From Paenibacillus phytorum (GTDB lineage Bacteria > Bacillota > Bacilli > Paenibacillales > NBRC-103111), in the NCBI RefSeq assembly GCF_013141715.1, contig NZ_WHOA01000095.1, positions 41,829 to 105,828 of the forward strand: 64,000 nt of DNA, given 5' to 3'. How positions within the stretch are numbered: position 1 is the first letter of the stretch; every line of letters begins with the position of its first letter. Of the stretch, positions 17,650-27,482 are shown piece after piece. A program made the position numbers and the translations under genes. A model generated the notes under the pieces. That model was not told the origin of the DNA, made no database searches, and was given only the letters and a program-made list of their open reading frames with translations.

Positions 17650-19001
17650 GTAACCTCCACCCCGACACCTAGCTCTCGCCAACGATCAAAAAAGTCTGGG
17701 CATGTCTTCGAAACACAGCCCGGATCCGCAATCCTAACGCCATCTACCCTTGCGCCGATCAACGAAAGCGCCATCGCCATTCGATGGTCGTCGTGTGGGT
17801 CGAGCAGCGCAGGTTGCGGCTCCCCTGGGTACACCGTTAACCCATCCGCATGTTCCTCCACCTGAATGCCCAGCTTCCCAAGTTCCTCACACATCGCTGC
17901 AATGCGGTCGCACTCGTGATGCCTGATATGCGCAGCATCCGTCAATGTAATAGGACCATCCGCGAATGGGGCCAGTGCAGCTAGTGTAAGCGTCTGGTCC
18001 GACCAACGCTGCATACTCACCGTGAAGCCGCCTTTAAGACGGTTTGTACCCCTAACTTCAATGTAATTTTCACCATGCGTCACCGAACAGCCCATTTTCT
18101 CCAAAACAGACAAAAGCTCAATATCCGGTTGCCGTGTCTGCGCGGAAATCCCCTCAATACGCACACGTCCATTCGTCAGCGCAGCAAGTGCCCAGAAGTA
18201 ACCGCAAGTTGATACATCGGGTTCCAGCATGAATGTACGTGCTTCGTAAGCGCTCGGCTGAATCGTAATCGCTTGCCCATCCTCATGGACTTCAGGCCTT
18301 ACACCGAACGCCCACATCATATCCAATGTCATCTCGACGTAGTCTCGCTGCACAATTTGATCGGCGATTCGAATGGTAAGCGTTTCTTTCGCATAAGGAG
18401 CTGCGAGCAGCAATCCACTAATAAACTGACTGGAAACCGCACCGGAAACCGTTACTTCTCCTCCGTTAAGACCGTCCGCATGAAGCGTCAGCGGTACACA
18501 TCCAGGATTGCCCTTATATCGGATATCCGCCCCCAAACTAGATAATGCATTCAATAAAGGCGCAAGTGGTCTTTCTGTCATACGTTTACTGCCATCAAGT
18601 GTCCACTCCCCATGACCAACTGCAAGCGCCCCTGGTAAAAACCGTGCAACCGTACCAGCAGCCCCCACGTACAAATCCGCTTTCGCGATAGCCCAATGTC
18701 CTTCATTTCCCTTGATAGTAGCCGTATTCCCATCCATATCGATTTCAATTCCAAGCTCTCCAAGCGCTTTCATGCACCAATAGGAATCATCGCTTTGTAA
18801 AATACCCTGTAGCCGTGTAGTCCCCTTCGCAAGTGCAGCAATAAGAAGTGCGCGATTGGTGAAGCTTTTGCTGCCCGGTATCGTGATAGTCGCATCTACC
18901 GCTCCATGAAGCGGCGACAGCCGTACCTCCTGTCCTTCCAGATGCTGTGACCACGGAGATCTAGCTCTCCGATCTGGTTCGTGCATAGTTGTTTCCTGCA
19001 T
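17646..19001 (-). CDS. aroA: 3-phosphoshikimate 1-carboxyvinyltransferase (EPSP synthase)
   Basis: A 451-residue enzyme of the shikimate pathway that joins phosphoenolpyruvate to shikimate-3-phosphate. Visible are the N-terminal IPGSKSFTNRALLIAALAKG, the PEP-binding block VGAAGTVARFLPGAL (residues 112-126), ERPLAPLL, VSSQFISGLLLAAP and the late DHRMAMALSLIG. The usual NAGTAMRP block is altered (A114 in place of Asn, F121 in place of Pro), as in actinobacterial-type EPSP synthases. The start ATG at 19001 has GGAGAGGGTGG upstream; longer in-frame starts would run into the LysR gene. It stands alone, divergent from a LysR regulator, and no other aro gene is near. Confidence 0.93.
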   Translation of the reverse strand: MQETTMHEPDRRARSPWSQHLEGQEVRLSPLHGAVDATITIPGSKSFTNRALLIAALAKGTTRLQGILQSDDSYWCMKALGELGIEIDMDGNTATIKGNEGHWAIAKADLYVGAAGTVARFLPGALAVGHGEWTLDGSKRMTERPLAPLLNALSSLGADIRYKGNPGCVPLTLHADGLNGGEVTVSGAVSSQFISGLLLAAPYAKETLTIRIADQIVQRDYVEMTLDMMWAFGVRPEVHEDGQAITIQPSAYEARTFMLEPDVSTCGYFWALAALTNGRVRIEGISAQTRQPDIELLSVLEKMGCSVTHGENYIEVRGTNRLKGGFTVSMQRWSDQTLTLAALAPFADGPITLTDAAHIRHHECDRIAAMCEELGKLGIQVEEHADGLTVYPGEPQPALLDPHDDHRMAMALSLIGARVDGVRIADPGCVSKTCPDFFDRWRELGVGVEVT

Positions 19002-19110
19002 ATCATCCACCCTCTCCAATTGTGTGTATCCTGTAAGCCAATTATAATGGGAGGTAAAGGCATAGATGAAATCACCAAATAAGCACCTTCCCATAAAGGA
19101 GCTCTATATC

Positions 19111-19992
19111 ATGATCCATTTAGAATGGTACCGAATATTCCTACATGCCGCCAAGGCAGGTAATTTAACCAAAGCTGCCGGGGAGCTTTACATTACCCAA
19201 CCATCCGTCAGCTATGCAATTAAACAAATGGAACAGGCTTTATCCATGAAGCTTTTTCACCGGCAATCAAAGGGTGTGGAGCTAACAACAGAGGGGAAGC
19301 AATTATTGCTTTATGTGGAGCAATCTTTTGCGCTTTTGGAGGCTGGGGAGAAAAAAATGTCCGCACTCAAGCACCTCACAGGAGGCGAACTTCGTGTCGG
19401 AGCGAGTGATTCGTTATTCAAGCACTTCTTATTCCCTTACTTGGATACCTTTCATAAACAATATCCCGATGTCCGCATCCGGCTTTCTCACGGCAAAACA
19501 TCCGAGATTACAGCTCGCGTCAAAGAGGGCAGCATCGATTTCGGACTTATTCATTTGCCAATTGTCGATGATCCTCATCTCGATGTCCAAGCGATTATGA
19601 CCCTCCAAGACTGCTTCGTGGGCGGTGATGCCTACCGTGATCGAGATGACCACTCACTTTCCGCGCAGGATATCAGCCAATTCCCCTTACTGCTCCTATC
19701 TCCCGGAAGCAGCACAAGGCGCTTCATTGAGCAATGGTTTGCTGCCCAGGATGTCACAATCGAAGCCGACATCGAGCTCGGCAGCATTGATCTGCTTATC
19801 GAATTTGCAAAACTCGGCTTCGGCGTTGCTTTTGTCCCTCGGTCTTACGTCGTCAAAGAATTGGCTGAAGGTACACTGCATGAGCTGCAGCCTGCCAAAG
19901 CCATTCCAGCCCGCAGCATCGGAATCACAACCCGTCGAGATATGACGTCGTCTGTTGCGGCGGCTAAATTTCTTGAGATGCTTTCGTCTTAA
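19111..19992 (+). CDS. LysR-family transcriptional regulator
   Basis: A 293-residue LysR-type regulator: N-terminal winged helix at residues 1-60 (AGNLTKAAGELYITQPSVSY) and a periplasmic-binding-like effector domain from 90 to 293. ATG 19111 is chosen since AAAGGAG sits 9 bp upstream and the family N-terminus starts here. The gene is divergent from aroA with a 109-bp shared intergenic region, the classic layout for LysR control of the divergent gene, so aroA is the likely target. The effector is unknown. Confidence 0.92.
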   Translation: MIHLEWYRIFLHAAKAGNLTKAAGELYITQPSVSYAIKQMEQALSMKLFHRQSKGVELTTEGKQLLLYVEQSFALLEAGEKKMSALKHLTGGELRVGASDSLFKHFLFPYLDTFHKQYPDVRIRLSHGKTSEITARVKEGSIDFGLIHLPIVDDPHLDVQAIMTLQDCFVGGDAYRDRDDHSLSAQDISQFPLLLLSPGSSTRRFIEQWFAAQDVTIEADIELGSIDLLIEFAKLGFGVAFVPRSYVVKELAEGTLHELQPAKAIPARSIGITTRRDMTSSVAAAKFLEMLSS

Positions 19993-20039
19993 AACTGCCA
20001 ACACATACACGGAGATTTCAGACGACACGTACACCTACA

Positions 20040-20627
20040 CTACATGAAACGCTTCTCTATTTTTTTGCTAATCACAAGTGAGATCGCAATAAATAAGACC
20101 ACATAGATCAACTCATAAGGATTCTCAATGAATCGCTTCGGGTCGTGGCCAATGAAGCTAACTGACAGCACCATGACCGCTTTTCCCGCCGCAACCGCAA
20201 CCAAAAAAGAACGAAACCTCATGCCGACCAGCCCGGCAGCCATATTAATCACAACGAAAGGTCCTATCGGAAAAAGACTGAGTATAAACACATAGTTGAA
20301 GGCCTGACGGCGTGCCCAAAGGAGACTTTTTTGGACCTTGGGCTTTTGTGCCCAGCGCTCTAGATAAGGATGGCCGGCTACTTTTTGGACGATCGCAAAA
20401 GTCACCAAGCACCCACACACAATACCTATCCAAGAGTAAAGAAAACCGAGCCACAGCCCATATACAGCTGCATTTACACTAATAATGACAAGTGTAGGAA
20501 GCGGCGGAATGAACGATTTCATGAAAGGTAGAAGAAGACCGGGCAAGGGTCCGAGTGAACGATACTTGTCCAAGATCATCGCCAAATTTTCTTCCGTGAG
20601 GTAGGACAAGAGTTCTGTTATTCCCAT
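20040..20627 (-). CDS. TVP38/TMEM64-family (VTT domain) membrane protein
   Basis: A 195-residue membrane protein of the DedA-like VTT superfamily with about five hydrophobic segments. The conserved re-entrant region is seen as FMKSFIPPLPTLVIISVNAA (residues 35-54) and SLFPIGPFVVINMAAGLVGM (near 138). Members are thought to act in lipid scrambling or membrane homeostasis; the exact role here is unknown. ATG 20627 is preferred over an upstream GTG because AGTAGGTG lies 8 bp before it. The gene lies 47 bp beyond the convergent LysR gene. Confidence 0.85.
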   Translation of the reverse strand: MGITELLSYLTEENLAMILDKYRSLGPLPGLLLPFMKSFIPPLPTLVIISVNAAVYGLWLGFLYSWIGIVCGCLVTFAIVQKVAGHPYLERWAQKPKVQKSLLWARRQAFNYVFILSLFPIGPFVVINMAAGLVGMRFRSFLVAVAAGKAVMVLSVSFIGHDPKRFIENPYELIYVVLFIAISLVISKKIEKRFM

Positions 20628-20688
20628 ATGTATGCACACCTACTCGCTTAACAATTAGTTGAAGACAAGGATAAACTTCGAAATAACT

Positions 20689-20730
20689 AAAAAAAGAACC
20701 TTCATAGGCATAATAGCACATGGAGGTTCT
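20689..20730 (-). terminator. Terminator-like hairpin upstream of the TVP38 gene
   Basis: AGAACCTTCAT (20695-20705) pairs with ATGGAGGTTCT (20720-20730) with one G-T pair; on the minus strand it is followed by a run of seven T. It may end read-through from glpD. Confidence 0.65.
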
Positions 20731-21158
20731 TGGTTGCTTATTTTTAAGTGGAAATCACTAAGTTGACACATGAGGGATTCGTCCCGCCAAGCGTATTCCC
20801 TTCTACAAACGCCCTCGTCGGCTCTACCTTTGCCTCCAAAGTTGTATTTCGTACAACAATATTTCCTCTTCTCCCCTACCTTAGGCTAAAAAGTTGTATT
20901 TCGTACAACAGTTTCAGCTGAAAACACGCGTTTCATCCGAGATGCGGCCAAATTGTTGTACTTTTTGCAACAATGTGCCTAATTCGGCCCGAATTGCTCC
21001 AAATTGTTGTACAAAGTGCAACACAACAATACTCGTTCATGGCCAGTAGTGGGCATGGACCGACTCGTGGAGTTAACAATGAATTACTGGCGGGAAAAGT
21101 AGCAGTCGAGCATATAGTAGGAATAGCTGGAATAGCTGGAACGCTGGAACACTTGGTG
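20731..21158. other. Gene-free stretch downstream of glpD
   Basis: Holds the four-palindrome array (20841-21022) and a short 10-bp tandem repeat around 21115-21150 (GGAATAGCT units). The hairpin CCGCTGGAG/CTCCAGCGG at 21159-21184 spans the glpD stop codon. No gene is supported. Confidence 0.7.
20841..21022. repeat. Array A: four GTTGTA-N5-TRCAAC palindromes
   Basis: Units of 17 bp at 20841-20857, 20893-20909, 20955-20971 and 21006-21022. Each is GTTGTA, five free bases, then TACAAC (units 1, 2) or TGCAAC (units 3, 4). Centres are 52, 62 and 51 bp apart. Confidence 0.9.
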
Positions 21159-21169
21159 CCGCTGGAGCT

Positions 21170-22882
21170 TTATGCCTCCAGCGGGTTCACCGCTTCATGG
21201 AGCAACTGCTCCAGCTCTGCGGTGTAGGCTGCGGTTTGCGCTTCGTCCCAGCCGAAGCGCTCAGCCATAAAGGCGATCGCAGGCGCCTTCCACTGCTTTG
21301 CCCACGCGATGTCGAAGAAGAGGGCGCCCGTGCGGCGGATGAAGAAATCCGCCGGCTTCACGACCATCTCGCGCTCGATCGCGTACACAAGCGCAGCGAG
21401 CACGGCGGCGGGCATGCCTCGCTGCGCCGCCTCAGCCCGGTGCTGCTCCAGCAGCTCGAATACGGCGTCCACGTTGGAGCCGTACCTGCGCGCGAGCAGC
21501 GCAGCCTCTGCCTCGGTCAGCTTAAGCCGCAGGCCCTGGCTGACCTTGCCCCGCAAGAACGGCGCCAGCTTCGCGGAGCCGCCCACATCGCCGCCGGAGA
21601 TCGGCAGCGTCCGGGTACGGCTCGGCGGCAGCGCCGCCGAGACCTTGCCCTCCGCCAGCAGCATGGCGGCGATCTTGTCCACGACCGACTCCGCCATTTT
21701 GCGGTAGCCGGTCAGCTTGCCCCCGGCCATCGAGATGAGGCCGGAGTCCGACACGAAGATTTCGTCGCGGCGCGAAATCTCAGAAGGATCTTTGCCCTCT
21801 TGATGGATCAGAGGGCGCAGCCCGGTCCAGCTCGATTCGACGTCCGCTTCCGTCAAACCGAGGGACGGAAACATCTCGTTCGCGGCGCGAAGCACGTAAG
21901 CGCGATCCGCTTCGGTAATACGGGGATTCGCGATATCCCCTTTGTAATTCGTGTCCGTCGTCCCGATGTAGGTTTTGCCTTCTCGCGGAATGGCAAACAC
22001 CATCCGCCCGTCCGGCGTATCAAAATAAATCGCCTGCCGCAGCGGGAACTTGCTCTGATCGAAGACCAAATGCACCCCTTTGGTCAGGTGCAGCGTCTTG
22101 CCATGCTTGGAGCGGTCCATTTCGCGCAGCGTATCGACCCACGGCCCAGCCGCATTAACAATCTTACTCGCGTACAGCGAGTAAGACACCCCACTGCCAG
22201 CAATCTGATCAACCACACGTACACCAACCAGCTTGCCATTCTCCATCAGCAGCTCTTCAACCTTAGCGTAATTCACCGCCAAAGCACCCAGCTCAACAGC
22301 CTTTTTCATAACCTCAATAGTTAAACGCGCATCATCTGTGCGGTATTCCACATAGTAGCCGCCGCCTTTGAGATCCTTCTTCTTCAAAAGAGGCTCATGA
22401 GTGAGGGTTTCCTCAGGGCGAAACATCTTGCGGCGCTCCGATCTTTTGACACCTGCCAAGAAATCATAAACCCGCAGACCCAGTGAGGTGGACAACTTCC
22501 CGAATGTGCCCCCTTTATAGAAAGGCAGCAGCATCCACTCCGGGGTCGTCACATGCGGCCCATTTTCATACACAATCGCACGCTCTTTACCGACCTCAGC
22601 AACAACCTTCACATCCAACTGTTTGAGATAGCGCAGCCCGCCGTGAACCAGCTTAGTCGAGCGGCTCGACGTCCCCGCAGCGAAGTCTTGCATATCAATC
22701 AACGCCGTGCGAAGCCCTCTGCTTTGTGCATCGAGCGCAATGCCTGCTCCTGTAATCCCCCCACCAATTACGATCAGATCAAGCTTTTGCTCTGACATGG
22801 CCTGCAGCATTTCTGTTCTTTTTAGTGCATTAAACCCCTGTTGTTGCCCTATTATATTGGTTTGCTTAAATTCCTTCGTCAT
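21170..22882 (-). CDS. glpD: Aerobic glycerol-3-phosphate dehydrogenase
   Basis: A 570-residue flavoprotein that oxidises glycerol-3-phosphate to dihydroxyacetone phosphate at the membrane and feeds electrons to quinone. The FAD-binding motif VIGGGITGAGIALDA is near residue 38, followed by DFAAGTSSRSTKLVHGGLRYL. The start ATG 22882 follows GGGAGAG by 7 bp; an in-frame start at 22921 lies in the leader terminator and is rejected. It is the third gene of glpP-glpK-glpD, preceded by its own leader terminator, so expression needs GlpP with glycerol-3-phosphate. The 3' third is markedly GC-rich compared with the first part. Confidence 0.97.
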   Translation of the reverse strand: MTKEFKQTNIIGQQQGFNALKRTEMLQAMSEQKLDLIVIGGGITGAGIALDAQSRGLRTALIDMQDFAAGTSSRSTKLVHGGLRYLKQLDVKVVAEVGKERAIVYENGPHVTTPEWMLLPFYKGGTFGKLSTSLGLRVYDFLAGVKRSERRKMFRPEETLTHEPLLKKKDLKGGGYYVEYRTDDARLTIEVMKKAVELGALAVNYAKVEELLMENGKLVGVRVVDQIAGSGVSYSLYASKIVNAAGPWVDTLREMDRSKHGKTLHLTKGVHLVFDQSKFPLRQAIYFDTPDGRMVFAIPREGKTYIGTTDTNYKGDIANPRITEADRAYVLRAANEMFPSLGLTEADVESSWTGLRPLIHQEGKDPSEISRRDEIFVSDSGLISMAGGKLTGYRKMAESVVDKIAAMLLAEGKVSAALPPSRTRTLPISGGDVGGSAKLAPFLRGKVSQGLRLKLTEAEAALLARRYGSNVDAVFELLEQHRAEAAQRGMPAAVLAALVYAIEREMVVKPADFFIRRTGALFFDIAWAKQWKAPAIAFMAERFGWDEAQTAAYTAELEQLLHEAVNPLEA

Positions 22883-22910
22883 CTCAATCTCTCCCTCGCG
22901 GATATAAAAT

Positions 22911-22974
22911 AAAAAAACCACAACATACCTAACACGTTTACACGTATAGGCCGCTGTGGCTTCTCCTAGTCTCC
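22911..22974 (-). promoter_or_regulatory. glpD leader: terminator with likely GlpP antitermination target
   Basis: On the minus strand GGAGACTAGGAGAAG (22960-22974) is followed directly by the stem CCACAGC/GTTGTGG (22953-22959 with 22918-22924, one wobble pair), an inner CCTA/TAGG pairing and T7. The element resembles the one before the glpP terminator. Upstream, TTTCAA-N17-TATACT could serve as a promoter of its own. Confidence 0.75.
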
Positions 22975-23015
22975 AACCGAATATTAACTTGTTATAAGTA
23001 TATCATTGCACACGC

Positions 23016-24542
<1,527 letters not shown>

Positions 24543-24548
24543 TCAGGA

Positions 24549-25112
24549 TCATTGATGATAATGCTGCCACAGCTCCGTATTCGATGTAGTGACTGCCGTT
24601 GCTCCAGCTCCTAGCGCAAGCTCCACATCCTCCACTGTGCGAATGAGTCCTCCTGCAAAAATAGGAATACCTGAACGCTCCTTCACTTCCGTGATAATGT
24701 GCGGAATAATACCGGGAAGCACCTCAATGAAATCTGGTTTCGTCCTTTCCAAAAGCGTGTAGCTTTTATCCAAGGCACTGCTATCTAGGAGAAAAAGCCG
24801 CTGAATGGCGATCAAGCCATTCTGCTTCGTCTTCATAATCACATTCCCACGTGTCGAAATGATACCGGCAGGACGAATACTCTGACACAGAAATTCCGCT
24901 GCATAATCGTCGTTTTTGAGCCCTTCTATTAAATCAGCGTGCAGCAGCAGCTTCTTTCCGTTTGCTTTGCCCAGATCCACGATGCTTTTCAACTGCCCAA
25001 TATGACAATCCAACAGAACAATATACGTATAGTTAGACTTAAATAGCTTCTCAAGGTCTCTCATTTTGCGAATGGCCGGTAAAATACACTGCTCTTCCAA
25101 AGACATAACCAT
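24549..25112 (-). CDS. glpP: Glycerol operon antiterminator protein
   Basis: A 187-residue TIM-barrel-like RNA-binding protein that, with glycerol-3-phosphate, lets RNA polymerase pass leader terminators of glycerol genes. Signature blocks are YIVLLDCHIGQLK, KKLLLHADLIEGLKNDDYAA, STRGNVIMKTKQNG, FLLDSSALDKSY and IEVLPGIIPHIITEV. ATG 25112 (or 25106) fits the usual family N-terminus and follows GGGGGC; a longer frame starting at 25196 begins inside the leader terminator. It heads the glp operon and has its own leader terminator, which suggests autogenous control. Confidence 0.96.
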   Translation of the reverse strand: MVMSLEEQCILPAIRKMRDLEKLFKSNYTYIVLLDCHIGQLKSIVDLGKANGKKLLLHADLIEGLKNDDYAAEFLCQSIRPAGIISTRGNVIMKTKQNGLIAIQRLFLLDSSALDKSYTLLERTKPDFIEVLPGIIPHIITEVKERSGIPIFAGGLIRTVEDVELALGAGATAVTTSNTELWQHYHQ

Positions 25113-25172
25113 CGCCCCCGTTTCTTTAAAATGAACATCTGTGCCTATCCCAGAATGAACGGAATTGACAGC

Positions 25173-25236
25173 AAAAAACTCACCAAGTATTGCCAATGAT
25201 ATTCAATGGGCAATCCAAGTGAGTCTCCTGTGCTCC
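25173..25236 (-). promoter_or_regulatory. glpP-glpK leader: terminator with likely GlpP target
   Basis: On the minus strand the leader reads GGAGCACAGGAGACTCAC (25219-25236) and continues into a stem of ACTCAC/GTGAGT plus ATTGCC/GGCAAT with an internal loop, followed by T6. The element shares GGAG-N4-AGGAGA with the glpD leader, and here overlaps the 5' arm of the stem, so protein binding would block terminator folding. Confidence 0.7.
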
Positions 25237-25260
25237 GTCACATGTTATTAACTTACCTTC

Positions 25261-25289
25261 ATTGTACTGAGGCGAGTACATCATGTCAA
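25261..25289 (-). promoter_or_regulatory. SigA-type promoter of the glp operon
   Basis: TTGACA (25284-25289) and TACAAT (25261-25266) on the minus strand, separated by exactly 17 bp. Transcription would start near 25254, just before the leader terminator. Confidence 0.85.
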
Positions 25290-25311
25290 TGACAATGATC
25301 ATCCAGTTAAC

Positions 25312-27318
25312 TTAGGTCGATAATGCCTTACGCACAGCTAAAATATACTTCGACTGATCCAGCGGATTGACTCCACGCCGCCTACGCTCCGCATGAACGT
25401 CCGGCGGACTTGGCTGATAGCCTGCGAAAGAGGAAGTTATCACACCTCGTCCGCCTGACATTGCACTCAGCTTCACTGGATATTCCAGTGACGTAGCCAC
25501 GGGCAGACGACCCTCGACTACGAATCTGCCTCCTGTAATTTGCGGCGGATCAAAAGCCGCTCTCATCTGCACAAGGTCGCTGAGCACCTTGCCTCCGAAC
25601 TCTTCAGGCACGGTAATGCGAACTTGCAGCATCGGTTCGAGCAGCGTCGTGCCCGTCTGCGCAAGGCCTTGCATGATGCCCATCGGCGTAGCGACAGCGA
25701 AGTCAAGCGGGTGAGTGTGCCACACATGATGCTCGCCATAGGTGAGCGTCACCTTCAAATCGGTGACTTCCCAACCGAGCAGCCCTTGCTGGAGCGCTTC
25801 CGGCACGCGGCGCGCAACCTCGTTCTGGTACTGCACGAGCAGATGCTCGCCGCGTACCAGCGACTCATACACGAGCCCGCTGCCCGGCGCCCCAGGCTCG
25901 ATGCGAAAGCATAAGATCGCCCAGCACGGCTTGGGCATCGTATAGGCAATGAAGCCTTCGCCCACTTGCGAAGGTGTTTCTTTGTAGATCACGGAAGGTT
26001 GGTCGAACCTTACTTGGAGACCAAAGCGCGAGCTCAAGAGACTCGTGAGAATCTCGAGCTGAATCGCACCCATGACTTTCACATGCAGCTCGCGCTCCTC
26101 CTGGAGCCACTGCAGATCGAGCAGCGGATCCTCGTCCGTCAGTTCCTGCAGCGCTGCGACGAGCGCCGGATACTGCGCCTCACTCTCGGCGTGAACCTGC
26201 ACAGTCAAGAGCGGAATCGCCATCTGCGGCGCAGGCGGCACACTATCTGCCCGGCCCAGCACATCGCCGATCCGCACCTGCGTCAGGCCGCAGACGGCTG
26301 CAATGTCGCCTGCCGTGACAAACCCGATATCTTCGGCTTTACGGCCGTCGATTTTGCGAATCTGGGTCACCTTCTCCTCCACGCCCTGCGTGACATTGAC
26401 GACGGTGTCCCGGTTGCGGATCGCCCCCTCGTAGAGGCGGACGTACGCCATTCTCCCCATGGTCTTGTCCCGCTCGACCTTGAACACCACGGCCGAAAGC
26501 GGCTGCTCCGCAGAACCACTCGGCCCAGGCAAATAATCAAGGATCGCTTCCATCAGCTCCTTGATACCCAGCCCCTTGCTGGAGGCGCCCACCAGCAAAG
26601 GAAAAGCCTCCCCCTGCCACGCATACCGCTGCAGGGTTGCCTTCAACTCGCGCGCCTCGACGGGCGCGCCTTCAATGTAGCTCGTGAGCATCCGCTCGTC
26701 GAGCTCCGATAACTTCTCCACCGCGGATGCCAAGTCGAATCCGCGCACCCCATCCGCGGCGTCCGCATCCGCCGCATCCAACACGTTCACCGCACCGCGG
26801 AACGTGTCCTCTCGACCAAGCGGTGCATAGATCGGCACCGCCATCTCCGTGAGCTGCTTGTGAATATCGCGCAGCACGCGCTCGGGGTCCGCGCCAACGC
26901 GGTCCATTTTATTCATATACAGCAAAGTTGGTATCTTGAGAGATTGCAGGGTGTGCCAGATCATTTCCGTCTGCGACTGAACGCCTTCTACCGCTGAAAC
27001 AATAAGAATAGCCCCGTCCATTACCCGAAGTGAACGCTCCACCTCTGACAAGAAATCGATGTGCCCCGGCGTATCTACAAGATTGATCAACGTATCCTTC
27101 CATGAAAAAGAGGTCGTCGCGCTGCGAACCGAAATCCCCCGCTCTCTTTCCACATCCATAGAATCGGTCTGTGCCGTCCCGTTATCTACACTACCAAGCG
27201 CACGAATTCGCCCGCTATGATAAAGAATATGCTCTGTCGTCGTCGTCTTACCCGCATCCACATGCGCAAAAATGCCCACATTTCTTCTGGATATTGTTCG
27301 ATTATCATCCCTCATCAA
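25312..27318 (-). CDS. TetM-like ribosomal-protection-type GTPase (EF-G superfamily)
   Basis: A 668-residue translational GTPase. GTP-binding motifs are AHVDAGKT (18-25), DTPGH (82-86) and NKMD (136-139); domains II to V follow in EF-G order. Similarity to Tet(M)/Tet(O) proteins is clear in the G domain (LGSVDNGTAQTD) and in domain IV (TGTTLLEPML). In real tetracycline protection proteins the domain IV loop carries YSPVS and displaces the drug; here the same place reads YGEHHVWHTHPLDF (527-540), so resistance is uncertain. GAAGGAG lies before the start at 27318 (TTG) or 27315 (ATG). It may remove other ligands or rescue ribosomes. The glp promoter starts right after its stop. Confidence 0.9.
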   Translation of the reverse strand: MMRDDNRTISRRNVGIFAHVDAGKTTTTEHILYHSGRIRALGSVDNGTAQTDSMDVERERGISVRSATTSFSWKDTLINLVDTPGHIDFLSEVERSLRVMDGAILIVSAVEGVQSQTEMIWHTLQSLKIPTLLYMNKMDRVGADPERVLRDIHKQLTEMAVPIYAPLGREDTFRGAVNVLDAADADAADGVRGFDLASAVEKLSELDERMLTSYIEGAPVEARELKATLQRYAWQGEAFPLLVGASSKGLGIKELMEAILDYLPGPSGSAEQPLSAVVFKVERDKTMGRMAYVRLYEGAIRNRDTVVNVTQGVEEKVTQIRKIDGRKAEDIGFVTAGDIAAVCGLTQVRIGDVLGRADSVPPAPQMAIPLLTVQVHAESEAQYPALVAALQELTDEDPLLDLQWLQEERELHVKVMGAIQLEILTSLLSSRFGLQVRFDQPSVIYKETPSQVGEGFIAYTMPKPCWAILCFRIEPGAPGSGLVYESLVRGEHLLVQYQNEVARRVPEALQQGLLGWEVTDLKVTLTYGEHHVWHTHPLDFAVATPMGIMQGLAQTGTTLLEPMLQVRITVPEEFGGKVLSDLVQMRAAFDPPQITGGRFVVEGRLPVATSLEYPVKLSAMSGGRGVITSSFAGYQPSPPDVHAERRRRGVNPLDQSKYILAVRKALST

Positions 27319-27482
27319 AGCTCGGTTCTCCTTCTATCCCTATCTTGCTTTCATTATACTAAAAGTGCGTACAATTGGATAAGTTTGCATATTACCAACA
27401 GGTTTTTTTACAAATTTAACTAGGCTGGATTGCCTAATGACCATTATGATGGAAATACTGAACCTAAGGAGGTTTTCTCGCC

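Noticed and set aside
17646..19094. Longer aroA start at 19094
   Set aside because: The extra 31 residues have no family support and overlap the promoter and leader of the divergent LysR gene; ATG 19001 has a strong ribosome site.
20841..21022. CRISPR array
   Set aside because: Units are only 17 bp, hyphenated palindromes with unequal spacing, and there are no cas genes.
21197..22324. Long frame of 375 codons on the plus strand within glpD
   Set aside because: It is the antisense shadow of the GC-rich 3' part of glpD, with low-complexity His/Arg-rich translation.
25966..26712. 248-codon plus-strand frame inside the TetM-like gene
   Set aside because: Antisense shadow in a GC-rich segment; no ribosome site and no family resemblance.
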